This document shows, in pieces, positions 9,085-17,608 of a stretch of DNA of 40,497 bases (position 1 is its first letter; each line of letters begins with the position of its first letter). The stretch lies in IMG/VR virus record IMGVR_UViG_3300005577_000016, positions 1-40,497 of that record; one strand, written 5' to 3'. The stretch comes from a virus. The translations under genes were made by a program, and so were the position numbers. The notes under the pieces are model-generated. The model ran no database searches, was not told the origin of the DNA, and worked only from the letters and a program-made list of their open reading frames with translations.

Positions 9085-11360
9085 GCAATAGAACTGCGCT
9101 TAGATTTAGAACCGTTTCGCGCCTACCTGCTAAACTTACTGGTACGGATGGTGTAAAAGTTACTGCGTCTAACAATGATTACGCATACATTGTTTCTTCC
9201 GATACCCCTTCGTTGGTGAGAACGCCAGCTATTGTTGATTTGGATACAACGTTCTTTCAAGCATATAATGCTTCAGAGAATAGCTATGGCAAAATTAGTG
9301 GTACAGACTTTGTTAATGCTCTTCAATCTGTTGTTATCGGTCCTAATCTAACGGGTATTGCAGCGCTCACAGTTAGCGCTAACCAAGTTCCGTATTATTT
9401 GGATAATGCAGGAAACGCGGCAACGTACACCGTGTCGTCATTCATGCGAAGCGTATCTAATTCGGCAGATGGTCCAACATTGCTTAGTAATGTTGGTGGT
9501 GTTAGCAAATTTAATATTGGTACTAGCTCGTTGCTGGTATCTAGCGCCAATAAAGTAGCTGTGCAGGCTGCTATTAATAATTCTGTTGGTGCACGGCTTA
9601 TATTCCCGGCTGGCGAATACGATATGACGGGATTGACTGGCGTTAATAACATTGAAATGGTGGCGCGAGGCGAAGTTATTTTCAAACGCCCCGCATCTGA
9701 CGTATCCAGCAATCCGATAATTAGCTTTAACGGAAAGACCGGTTTTATCATTGAAGGTAAGTTTTATTTCGATGGTAATAAAGCATCACAAACCGTAGGT
9801 GCTAACAATATTGAAATAGTTGGATGCAGCGATTATACTATTGCTGGTATTAACTCATCGTCAGCTAAAGCCACAGCAGGATATGGCTCTGGTATAGTTA
9901 TTGTTGCTGGAGCTAATCAATCGGTAAACCGAAAAGGTATTGTGCAGGATTGCACAGTTAGTCGGACTGATGGGCCTGGAATTTACGTAAGCAAGGAATA
10001 CTATCTAGACATTATTGGTAACGTCTGCGAAGGCAGTGGCGTCGATGGAATTCAGTTAGCTAATATTGTTTTCCCTCCTGTTGCTGACGTATTCCAAAGC
10101 ATTGCAATTAGGGATAATAGATGCCTGGATAATGCAGAGAATGGCATAAACTGCATTGGTTTCTATACTGGACAAGGAACAACTGGCGTTATTTTGGGTA
10201 ATGGTGTGCCAGCAGAACGCCTAGTTGATATCGACGGTAATTTTACTTTTAGAAATGCGAAATACGGTATTGCTTGGCAAGGTGCAGGTGGTCTTGTTCG
10301 CGGTAACGTTATTGAAGGTAACGGCTCTAGTGGCGGAATTGGTGGTGGTCTTGTTTGCAATTGCGCAGACTCGATAATTAGCGAGAATGTTTTCCAAAGC
10401 AACGTTAATTTTCAACTAGATGCTGGAGGCGCGCAAGGACTTATTATCGCTAATAATAAATTTATCGGCTCGCCTAGCGTACCCACAATTGATATTAACG
10501 TAGGCGGTACGCAGAATAGTATGGTGATAGGCAATAACATAACGCAGGGCGGTTCACAGAATTGCACTGGTATTAAGGCTATTGGTATCGAAGCAACAGA
10601 ACCTACAAATCCGATAAATCTTACGGGTATCGGCTTGACTGTTGCTGATAACCGTATTGCGTCTAATGGTGCTGCGTTGTCTATAGGTATTCACATTACT
10701 GAAGGCTACGAATGGGCTATTGTAAGAAATAATGATGTAGCTGGAGCGCCAACGGGTCGCGGCTATTTCCTCGAAGTTGAGCGCCTCATTCAGGAAGGGA
10801 ACACCTCTTCGGATATTTATGCTAATGGTTTGCCTGTACAAACTATTGCTGCTAATGATCCTTTGATTATCCCCGATGTTGGTGAAAAGTTCTATATTTC
10901 AGGTAATACTAACTTCTCGTCAATTTACACGACTTCTTACAATACCTTTAGGGGACGCGTTCGTAATGTGGTCATGCTGGCGCAAGGAACGGGTTATAAC
11001 TACGCAAATCCTCCAACTGTTGCATTCTCCGGGGGAGGTGGCAGCGGAGCGGCAGGTACTGCACAAATCGATACAAGTGGCCACATTGTAGACATCATAA
11101 TAACAAATTTCGGTTCTGGTTATACTAGCGCACCTACTGTTACTATTTCTGGAGGTTCTGGTTCGGGCGCGTCAGCTCTCGCACAAATCGGTTGCAATAA
11201 CTTTGATGGCAGACAGATTTCGCTTATGTTCCAAGGAACTCCAACTATTGGAACTAGCGGTAATTTGGGGCTATCGAGTGCGCACAGCGTTAGTGTTAAT
11301 TCGATACTGCGTCTAGAGGGTCATTATGGAAGTTGGTTTGAAGCCTCGTACAGACAATGA
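9081..11360 (+). CDS. Tailspike / receptor-binding protein with parallel beta-helix (759 aa)
   Basis: After a head-binding N-terminus (about 1-130), residues about 150-600 show the repeating short strands of a right-handed beta-helix, rich in N, G and hydrophobics (IIGNVCEGSGVDGIQLANI, IRDNRCLDNAENGINCIG, IIANNKFIGS). Residues about 636-710 hold two copies of a Gly-rich module (GTGYNYANPPTVAFSGG and GSGYTSAPTVTISGG). Such spikes usually bind and often cleave surface polysaccharide; no specific catalytic residues can be assigned. It ends at 11360, directly against the convergent polymerase gene. Confidence 0.8.
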   Translation: MSNRTALRFRTVSRLPAKLTGTDGVKVTASNNDYAYIVSSDTPSLVRTPAIVDLDTTFFQAYNASENSYGKISGTDFVNALQSVVIGPNLTGIAALTVSANQVPYYLDNAGNAATYTVSSFMRSVSNSADGPTLLSNVGGVSKFNIGTSSLLVSSANKVAVQAAINNSVGARLIFPAGEYDMTGLTGVNNIEMVARGEVIFKRPASDVSSNPIISFNGKTGFIIEGKFYFDGNKASQTVGANNIEIVGCSDYTIAGINSSSAKATAGYGSGIVIVAGANQSVNRKGIVQDCTVSRTDGPGIYVSKEYYLDIIGNVCEGSGVDGIQLANIVFPPVADVFQSIAIRDNRCLDNAENGINCIGFYTGQGTTGVILGNGVPAERLVDIDGNFTFRNAKYGIAWQGAGGLVRGNVIEGNGSSGGIGGGLVCNCADSIISENVFQSNVNFQLDAGGAQGLIIANNKFIGSPSVPTIDINVGGTQNSMVIGNNITQGGSQNCTGIKAIGIEATEPTNPINLTGIGLTVADNRIASNGAALSIGIHITEGYEWAIVRNNDVAGAPTGRGYFLEVERLIQEGNTSSDIYANGLPVQTIAANDPLIIPDVGEKFYISGNTNFSSIYTTSYNTFRGRVRNVVMLAQGTGYNYANPPTVAFSGGGGSGAAGTAQIDTSGHIVDIIITNFGSGYTSAPTVTISGGSGSGASALAQIGCNNFDGRQISLMFQGTPTIGTSGNLGLSSAHSVSVNSILRLEGHYGSWFEASYRQ

Positions 11361-14216
11361 TTAATCAGACTTACCCCAATTAGGACCGTTATTTTCATCT
11401 GCGAAAATAGGAATACGCAATTTAATTGTGTTTTCCATCGTGTGTTTGATAAAATCATACGCCTCTCTCATGCGGGGCGTATCGTCTATTACGGAATGGT
11501 CCGTTTCGTCATGCACGGTAATCGACGGAACTCCCGTAACATCGTAAACGCCTGATTGCCAGCAAGCACGCATAGCCGATTTCATGATATCCGGCTCGCT
11601 ACCTTGGAACTTATAGTTCACGCCTCGATACTCGTATGCGCGGCGAATTCCAGCCCCCCATTTGCGTATTGCTAACTCATATGGAAGTGGCATTTCAGGG
11701 TTATCGAAATCGCGGCGTATCGGTTCCCAATAATTAAAACGAATGCGCCTCCCTAGTAAGGTTGTAACGTATCCGTACTGTTGCACCTCCTTGCCGATCT
11801 CCTCCATGGTCGCTTTAACGTATGGAGCGCCCGCGTGATAGCTCTTAAAGAAGTCTTTAGCTTGCGCTTCACTCATACCCGATTTATACGCGAGCGACTT
11901 CTCAGATTGGCCATAAAGCAACCCGAAATTAACGTTTTTAATTGGACGACGCTTTAGCTTAATTTCTTCCTCATCCGTGAGTGACCAGCCCATGAGCGGA
12001 GCGACGTTTCTGTAAACGTCCATATGATAATCGGTCGTCTTATCGTTACGGTAACGTTCACGAAGCGCTTCAGCAGAGCCATCACCTCTATCGACTGCAT
12101 AATGTGCGAGCAACCGGTAATGGATTTGCGAGAAATCGAACTTACGCCATTTAATGTGTCCTACATCGGGAACGAAGCATTCGCGCACTTTCTTGCCGAG
12201 CTTAGATCGCGAGGGAATGTTCTGCAGGTTTGGCGTTGATGAATTATGCGAATAAATTCCACAAGCAGAATAACTTTCATCTTCTTCGACTGTTATGTCA
12301 TAGACAAGAAAGCATCCCGCAAAGTTAATTTCTTCAACTGTAACGATTTGCTGTCCTGAACTTGCAGTAAATGAATAGTTTTGTGCCCCGCTGGGGTTAC
12401 CAGCGCAAGATTGTCTAGTTCGTTGTTCATCGGATCGCCATCTATATGATGCACGTGAAAGTATTCCGGTAGCTTTGCTAGCCACAATGCTTGTGCCATT
12501 TTCACTCTGTGAACAAATTGACGTTCCCCATTGTGCATTATTGTCAAGTAGCCTTTTTGGTCGCCAACCTCTCCAATCCAATTGTGATGTTGTGAACCCG
12601 TCTTCCCCGTCATTGGATTGTTGTCGCCCATTTTCGAATACGAGTAACGAAGCGCTGCTAAAGCTTTCTTCTCCTGTTCCGGCATATTCATTTTCACGAC
12701 ATGCGATACATTGTGAAAGGTCGTTTGCAGGGTAATCGCTATTTCCTGTAATGTCATCAGTCCTCGATCTCGATATAATTCCAGCACGCGCGCAATATTC
12801 TCGGGCTGAGACACCCATGTCTTTGAAATACTCATCCGCAATTTTCTCCACAGTTAGCCATTCGCCAGACGATGCTAGCACTCTATGGGATATTGTGCAA
12901 GTGAGAATATACCCATTGCTGAATTTTATCGAAAGCATGGGCTCTGCGCCCTTTACCCATGTTTTTAGTACACGCCTAAACCGACCTTTATGTGTTTTAA
13001 CTTTGTCTCCTGCGTTAATTTCATCAATACGTTTAGGACCATTAGATGTATCGATCTCAGTATGAGCAGCTACGCACGCAAATCGCCCCACCATTGTTCC
13101 GTTTTCATCGCCCTTCAATTGATGAAATTGTGGGTAAAGGTATCCGTTAATATGCTGCCCGAAGATGTAGCTATCGAAGAATGTGCCCACAATCTTCTCA
13201 TGCTCGCGGATTTCGTTGATTAACTCTGCCGCAGGATGATCCAGACCAGCGAGCCATTCCTTACGAATAATGTAATTACCGGTATCATTATTCTTGAGCA
13301 TTGGTATTCCAATGCGTTCTAAAACTGGGCCGATTTGCTGTGTTGCAGTTGAATGAATTCGTTCATATTGATAAGCGAATTTCTCGTATAGTTCCGCCGT
13401 TTCAATTATCAGCTCTTGCCGTATCTGTGCAGCTTTATCTAAGTCAACGCGCACGCCACGGAAGCGCATAGCAACTATCAGCGGTATAAGATCGCATTCT
13501 AAGCGAAAGACGTTGTGCAATCCTTCATGCCACAATATATGTTCTTGCTGTGCATAGATATCGAGCGGTTGAAGTGCATCGCCTTCACCATAAAAACCTA
13601 CGAGTTTAGGCGACGTACGATAGATTTCACGGCGCAAAAACTTCTCTGGCGTATTAGGATACGCTTCACGTATCCACTTGTACATCGCATCTGTTTCTTT
13701 ACCGCGATTGAGATACTTGTTCGCCATTGCGTCTAGGCCGACGAGAGCGTCACTATCTATCAATGCTTCGGCAAATGAGCAGTCAAACAATCTACCGCCG
13801 ACGCGCACGCCTTCAGCTTTAAAAGTACCGTAATCGTATGTGAGATTTACACCAATCTTGTCGGTTAGTGTATTAAGCGCATAATCCGCGAACGCAAGAC
13901 AATTGCGCGCGTCCATATTCAAATGAGGATCAACCTCATGTCGAATAGGGAAATACCACGCTTTTCGCTCGCCATTGAATGCTTCAGCACCGATAGAGAA
14001 GCCCACAATATGGCTATCGTTACGCGCCCATCCTGGGCCGTTATCGGTGAGGCGTAAGTCTTTCGTTTCGGTGTCGAATGAAATACGCTTTGCTGCCGAT
14101 AGGTTCGGGAATTCGGTCGGCGGGTGCCAGCCGGTCCCTGGTATTGTGGGTAATGGACGCAGGCGCGCGTCTTTACGCTTAACTAGCGGTTCATCAAAGA
14201 ATAGACCTGCTTGCAT
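11361..14216 (-). CDS. DNA polymerase, family A, interrupted by an intein (951 aa precursor)
   Basis: Removing the intein (codons 381-658, 12243..13076) leaves about 673 residues. The N-terminal part is a 3'-5' exonuclease domain (SFDTETKDLRL). The polymerase domain has the TPNLQNIPSRS motif, motif A (KFDFSQIHYRLLAHYA), motif B (KRRPIKNVNFGLLYGQS, with the R-K-F-Y spacing intact) and motif C (TVHDETDHSV). Motif A has His where most family A enzymes have the Glu steric gate. The start chosen is ATG 14216, seven bases after the upstream gene's stop codon begins; a longer TTG start at 14267 would overlap that gene. This is the phage replicative polymerase and the last gene of the leftward operon. 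Confidence 0.9.
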   Translation of the reverse strand: MQAGLFFDEPLVKRKDARLRPLPTIPGTGWHPPTEFPNLSAAKRISFDTETKDLRLTDNGPGWARNDSHIVGFSIGAEAFNGERKAWYFPIRHEVDPHLNMDARNCLAFADYALNTLTDKIGVNLTYDYGTFKAEGVRVGGRLFDCSFAEALIDSDALVGLDAMANKYLNRGKETDAMYKWIREAYPNTPEKFLRREIYRTSPKLVGFYGEGDALQPLDIYAQQEHILWHEGLHNVFRLECDLIPLIVAMRFRGVRVDLDKAAQIRQELIIETAELYEKFAYQYERIHSTATQQIGPVLERIGIPMLKNNDTGNYIIRKEWLAGLDHPAAELINEIREHEKIVGTFFDSYIFGQHINGYLYPQFHQLKGDENGTMVGRFACVAAHTEIDTSNGPKRIDEINAGDKVKTHKGRFRRVLKTWVKGAEPMLSIKFSNGYILTCTISHRVLASSGEWLTVEKIADEYFKDMGVSAREYCARAGIISRSRTDDITGNSDYPANDLSQCIACRENEYAGTGEESFSSASLLVFENGRQQSNDGEDGFTTSQLDWRGWRPKRLLDNNAQWGTSICSQSENGTSIVASKATGILSRASYRWRSDEQRTRQSCAGNPSGAQNYSFTASSGQQIVTVEEINFAGCFLVYDITVEEDESYSACGIYSHNSSTPNLQNIPSRSKLGKKVRECFVPDVGHIKWRKFDFSQIHYRLLAHYAVDRGDGSAEALRERYRNDKTTDYHMDVYRNVAPLMGWSLTDEEEIKLKRRPIKNVNFGLLYGQSEKSLAYKSGMSEAQAKDFFKSYHAGAPYVKATMEEIGKEVQQYGYVTTLLGRRIRFNYWEPIRRDFDNPEMPLPYELAIRKWGAGIRRAYEYRGVNYKFQGSEPDIMKSAMRACWQSGVYDVTGVPSITVHDETDHSVIDDTPRMREAYDFIKHTMENTIKLRIPIFADENNGPNWGKSD
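12243..13076 (-). other. Intein in the DNA polymerase (278 aa)
   Basis: The inserted block begins with Cys (codon at 13076) in CVAAHTEIDTSNGPKRI, a typical intein block A. It has the block B motif TCTISHRVLASSGEW, and ends with VYDITVEEDESYSACGIYSHN followed by extein Ser. These are the nucleophile, TxxH and His-Asn/Ser residues needed for splicing. It splits the polymerase between GRFA and SSTPNLQNIP, a conserved substrate-binding motif. The middle ~180 codons have no recognisable endonuclease in this frame, because the same DNA encodes an HNH protein in the +1 frame. Confidence 0.85.
12293..12835 (-). CDS. HNH homing endonuclease nested out of frame inside the intein (180 aa)
   Basis: This gene lies wholly within the intein and is read one base forward of the polymerase frame. 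The ATG at 12835 has a GGAG ten bases upstream; a TTG six bases earlier is a less likely start. The protein has an N-terminal helix-turn-helix-like part (LMTLQEIAITLQTTFHNVSH), a NUMOD3-like motif (YSKMGDNNPMTGKTG, about 66-80), and an HNH_3 core (HVHHIDGDPMNNELDNLALV, then H151). It should cut intein-free polymerase alleles and so spread the intein. It is the only convincing protein in this stretch, yet the polymerase frame stays open across it. Confidence 0.85.
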   Translation of the reverse strand: MSISKTWVSQPENIARVLELYRDRGLMTLQEIAITLQTTFHNVSHVVKMNMPEQEKKALAALRYSYSKMGDNNPMTGKTGSQHHNWIGEVGDQKGYLTIMHNGERQFVHRVKMAQALWLAKLPEYFHVHHIDGDPMNNELDNLALVTPAGHKTIHLLQVQDSKSLQLKKLTLRDAFLSMT

Positions 14217-14220
14217 TATC

Positions 14221-14385
14221 TCACTGCTCAACTTTGCGCGGTTTACCGGCAGCTTTCCACGATGCAACAGCTTCTAGCCAGCTTTCAGCTTCATCTAGAG
14301 CGTCTTCTGATATTCTCACCTCACGCTCAATTTGTTCGTCAGTCATAGCGTTAAAATCCGCTTCATACTCTTTCCACGCTTCCAT
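14221..14385 (-). CDS. Small hypothetical protein upstream of the polymerase (54 aa)
   Basis: This is an acidic, helical protein (MEAWKEYEADFNAMTDEQIE...). It has a good ribosome site (AGGGG, 7 bases before ATG) and lies between the clamp-like gene and the polymerase, four bases from the polymerase ATG, so the two are probably translationally coupled. The function is not recognised. Confidence 0.7.
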   Translation of the reverse strand: MEAWKEYEADFNAMTDEQIEREVRISEDALDEAESWLEAVASWKAAGKPRKVEQ

Positions 14386-14394
14386 CGTTTACCC

Positions 14395-15408
14395 CTATTT
14401 CATAGCCATAATTACGACGCGAACTTTGTCACCTAAGAAAACAGCTTTGTCTTCATTGGTAGTGAAATCAGCTTTACTCACAAACGCGCGTATTTTGCTC
14501 AACCATTGATGATTGAACGTACGTGCAAACGGTAGCCCATCAACAATATAGGATGCTCCTTTGTCCGCACTGTCATGCGAACGGATCGAATTGGTTGTGA
14601 TATGTATTGCGCTTGTTTCGCAGAATGGTGATACTGCGTCAATCGCTGCGTAAAAGTCTGCCGGGATTTGCGTGCAAGCAGACATGTTAAGCCCATTAAG
14701 AACCCTTCCGACATTTGGTACCCCTTCTTGATATAATTGCGTTCTTAGCCATGCGCCATTTTCAAAATAGAACGTCAGCGACTGATTTTCTGTGAAACCG
14801 AACTTCGCGAGCTTTAGCGGTATCTTAGCGATCGCATCGACAAAGGCCATAGGAATGAGCAGTCCTTCGGGCATACCGAAGCCGTGCCATGCCTCTATAA
14901 GGGCTGAACCGTTTGTACCTACCAGAGAGTGCGACGAGCTCATCAGCGAAGCCCCTAGCACGGTTTGCTCGCCATCTGCGCAGAAGGTTCCAGCCTCCAC
15001 AGCCGCGCGCCGCCATTCATCCCCCATATCCCATAGACCGGGATCGGCCTGGACGCGTTCGAGCGCACCTAGCGGAATGCAGGGTACGAATGCCTTGAAG
15101 ACGCTCGATGCTACGGAAAGCTGCGCGTTGTTGAGCAGGGTAAGCGAGTATGCACCACGCACCTTCTCCAGAGCTTTGATAAAAAGCATCGTATTCGGGC
15201 ACGCTGGCATTTCTTCGCTGCAAGGGTATCCAGCCGCAAGAATACCGTTGAAGCCCACAACTTGACCGTCTGCAAACCAACAATGCGATTGATAGGCAGC
15301 TTGTGCTTTTACATCGTCGCTTGCGTATTGAGCTATTTTGATGAAGCGAAGCGCTGTTAGCAGTTCGCTCTCTTCTTTTGGTTTTCCGGTACGCGGTTTT
15401 GGTGCCAT
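14395..15408 (-). CDS. Replication protein, possibly sliding-clamp-like (337 aa)
   Basis: The protein is a mix of strands and short helices with segments that recall the beta-clamp fold: EGLLIPMAFVDAIAKIPLKLAKFG followed by a strand pair (LTFYFENGAWLRTQLYQEG) resembles clamp domain 2. The length is slightly below bacterial DnaN (about 366 aa). It sits in the operon between the helicase and the polymerase, where a processivity factor would fit. This is an inference from local pattern only; no definitive motif exists. Confidence 0.4.
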   Translation of the reverse strand: MAPKPRTGKPKEESELLTALRFIKIAQYASDDVKAQAAYQSHCWFADGQVVGFNGILAAGYPCSEEMPACPNTMLFIKALEKVRGAYSLTLLNNAQLSVASSVFKAFVPCIPLGALERVQADPGLWDMGDEWRRAAVEAGTFCADGEQTVLGASLMSSSHSLVGTNGSALIEAWHGFGMPEGLLIPMAFVDAIAKIPLKLAKFGFTENQSLTFYFENGAWLRTQLYQEGVPNVGRVLNGLNMSACTQIPADFYAAIDAVSPFCETSAIHITTNSIRSHDSADKGASYIVDGLPFARTFNHQWLSKIRAFVSKADFTTNEDKAVFLGDKVRVVIMAMK

Positions 15409-15418
15409 CAGTTATTTC

Positions 15419-15646
15419 CTAAAATGGAGGCTCTTCCATATATCGATTGCAGCCGAACGCTATAATACGTGCTGGCGGTCTGGCGGGGTATTCAGGGCAA
15501 TTTATACGATCTGTACATAATTCATTCTTTGTGTCAAATGATATGCAATTTACGCAGCATTTAATATTTGCGTGCAAAGTTTGTTCTAGTGCTCTCCACA
15601 ATCGTTCTGATAAATCCCCTAAATCTTTGAGACGATCATCATTCAT
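15419..15646 (-). CDS. Small Cys-rich, probable zinc-binding protein (75 aa)
   Basis: It has a CVNCISF pair, then CTDRINCPEY and a C-terminal RPPARIIAFGCNRYMEEPPF. The spaced cysteines suggest a zinc or metal site. Similar Cys patterns are seen at the C-termini of phage nucleases, including the one in this operon. GAGG precedes the ATG by 7 bases, and the gene overlaps the helicase stop by 8 bases. The role is unknown; probably an accessory protein in replication or recombination. Confidence 0.7.
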   Translation of the reverse strand: MNDDRLKDLGDLSERLWRALEQTLHANIKCCVNCISFDTKNELCTDRINCPEYPARPPARIIAFGCNRYMEEPPF

Positions 15647-17297
15647 ACTCGCACCTCATAACCTTCGGAAATTTCGTATTCGTGTGTACAAGAATTTTCG
15701 TCGGAACTCGCAAGCTTGATTGAACACGTAACGCTTCATCGATAGATTGTGGGCACGGTTCAGAGCTGCGTTGCATCCACCATTGTTCAGCCTCAAACCT
15801 TGCGCGACCGCCGCTTTCTATATGAACCCATTCCGTAATGGGTAATGTTCGGTCTTCAACGCTATACGAAATACATAAACTGTCAAGCTTGTTTCTGCTA
15901 GTGTGTCTGCGATAGAAAACGCGCCACACATTAAATTCTTCATATATCGGCGTGACATCGCGTAAAGGTTCGTGCGCTTTGTCGGCTTCTTGCTTGATCT
16001 TTACTGCGAATTCGAATTCTTCGTTGCACATAACGCAATAGCGTGCGCTTATGTGGTTATACCCGCCACAATGATCGCAAATCTTTACGGGTGCGTCTCC
16101 GTTACCTTCACCCTTCTTGCGAGGTATGACAGGATCATTGATAGGACCAAGCGTTTCAATATTGCGCGCGTAATCGAGCACAAGGCAATTCTGCTTAGGA
16201 GGAAGATAGTAATTACCCTCGAACGGTCTTGTACCGCGCCCTAACATCTGTACCCACAAAATGGTTGATTTCGTGAGGCGCAACATCATAATCAAGTCAA
16301 TTTGTGGGTGGTCAAATCCAGTAGTGAGTTTTCCGTAATTAACGCATGCTTGGTATTTTCCGGCTTTAAAGTCCAATAATCGTTGGTCGCTTTCGGCTGT
16401 TGACATTGGATATTCCTTATTACCGGAATGAACAGCCGTTGCGGTAACACCGACTTCTCGAAGCATGGCAGCCGTTTTTTCAGCATGTTCGATACCTCCG
16501 GCGAACACAAGCCAGACGTGTCTATTTTCTTTGTATCTGGCAGCGTCTTGCACCGCCTCCCAAGTTACACGTAATGAAGCCTTTTCAGCTTCTTTCTGAA
16601 CGAAATCGCCGTTGCTCGCGGTCTTAATACCATTGCGGGAAATACCAATTACCGTTTTTGGGCTAATAAGAGGGGAAAGCCATCCTTCCGCTAGCAGTTT
16701 ATTGAATGCCTGAAGGCTCGTTAAGTCGTAACATATATCGGTAAAGATTGGCCCGTTGGTGAGCCATCCAAGCCCCATCCGATATCCGGTTGCGGTTAAG
16801 CCAATGACTTTCATTTTTGGATTAATTGACCGCAGCGCCTCAATGAACATGAGCCATTGTGTTTCATCATGCGTGCTAATCATATGCGCTTCGTCAACGA
16901 ATAGAATATCTCGCCATCCGAACGCGAGCGGATTGGCAATCATAGATTGAATGCCACCATAGATAATTGGCTGTTGTGTATCTCGCTTCTTTAGACCGTC
17001 GCTATGAATACCTAACGGCGCTCCAGGCCATAGCTCTTCGAGTTTCTTACCGTTTTGCCGTACAAGCTCTTTCGAATGCGTGCCCATGATAAGGCGCTGA
17101 CCGGGCCAGCGCTGCATAATCAAATAGATCAACAGCGCAAGTACGATTGACTTACCCGTACCCGTAGGCATAAGTATTAATGGATTACCGCGCTTTTGTT
17201 GTTCATTATAGTAATCAAATACGGAGTTAACCGCGTCCCATTGGTAATAACGCGGATCAACCAAAAATGAAGTTGATGATTGCAGCGCTAAATTCAT
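15639..17297 (-). CDS. SF2 DNA helicase (DEAH box) with zinc ribbon (552 aa)
   Basis: A RecA-like N-terminal core has Walker A PTGTGKS (44-50), motif Ia around GTHSKELVRQ, DEAH (135-138) and motif III GLTATGYR. The C-terminal core has VNYGKLTTGFDHPQIDLIMM and the motif VI segment QMLGRGTRP. A zinc ribbon follows (CDHCGGYNHISARYCVMC, about 405-422). The family unwinds or remodels DNA. In this operon it may serve replication or recombination. The start overlaps the upstream stop by ATGA. Confidence 0.88.
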   Translation of the reverse strand: MNLALQSSTSFLVDPRYYQWDAVNSVFDYYNEQQKRGNPLILMPTGTGKSIVLALLIYLIMQRWPGQRLIMGTHSKELVRQNGKKLEELWPGAPLGIHSDGLKKRDTQQPIIYGGIQSMIANPLAFGWRDILFVDEAHMISTHDETQWLMFIEALRSINPKMKVIGLTATGYRMGLGWLTNGPIFTDICYDLTSLQAFNKLLAEGWLSPLISPKTVIGISRNGIKTASNGDFVQKEAEKASLRVTWEAVQDAARYKENRHVWLVFAGGIEHAEKTAAMLREVGVTATAVHSGNKEYPMSTAESDQRLLDFKAGKYQACVNYGKLTTGFDHPQIDLIMMLRLTKSTILWVQMLGRGTRPFEGNYYLPPKQNCLVLDYARNIETLGPINDPVIPRKKGEGNGDAPVKICDHCGGYNHISARYCVMCNEEFEFAVKIKQEADKAHEPLRDVTPIYEEFNVWRVFYRRHTSRNKLDSLCISYSVEDRTLPITEWVHIESGGRARFEAEQWWMQRSSEPCPQSIDEALRVQSSLRVPTKILVHTNTKFPKVMRCEYE

Positions 17298-17608
17298 TGT
17301 ACCGGCAGCATCCGATAATCACAAGTATAGTTATAGCCGCAAGCTTCTGCGTCTTCAGGGTCTAATTCTTGCCGGTCTACTTCAGTAGCTCGATAGATTA
17401 TTTTGCACCCTCCAAACCCATCCTCATCAATTTCAGGATCGCGTTCCCCGCTAAGTACATAAATTTCAGTTACACCTAACGGCCATTCAGGATCGCACAT
17501 TTCCCGACAATATTCTATATTCGCTTGCGCCTCAGCTAATGCTTCGTCAAGCGTATCGTATTCCGTCCACTCCCAATTTTCGTTATCAAGTGCGTAATAT
17601 TTTGTCAT
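17294..17608 (-). CDS. Hypothetical acidic protein (104 aa)
   Basis: This is a strongly acidic protein (MTKYYALDNENWEWTEYDTL...) with several Cys residues (EYCREMCDP, ACGYNYTCDYR). It overlaps the helicase start by four bases and the nuclease stop by four, so it belongs to the same coupled operon. The family is not recognised. Confidence 0.7.
   Translation of the reverse strand: MTKYYALDNENWEWTEYDTLDEALAEAQANIEYCREMCDPEWPLGVTEIYVLSGERDPEIDEDGFGGCKIIYRATEVDRQELDPEDAEACGYNYTCDYRMLPVQ

Noticed and set aside
12751-13065. Rightward 104-codon frame opposite the intein
   Set aside because: It is antisense to the intein and endonuclease, with no ribosome site or recognisable domain.
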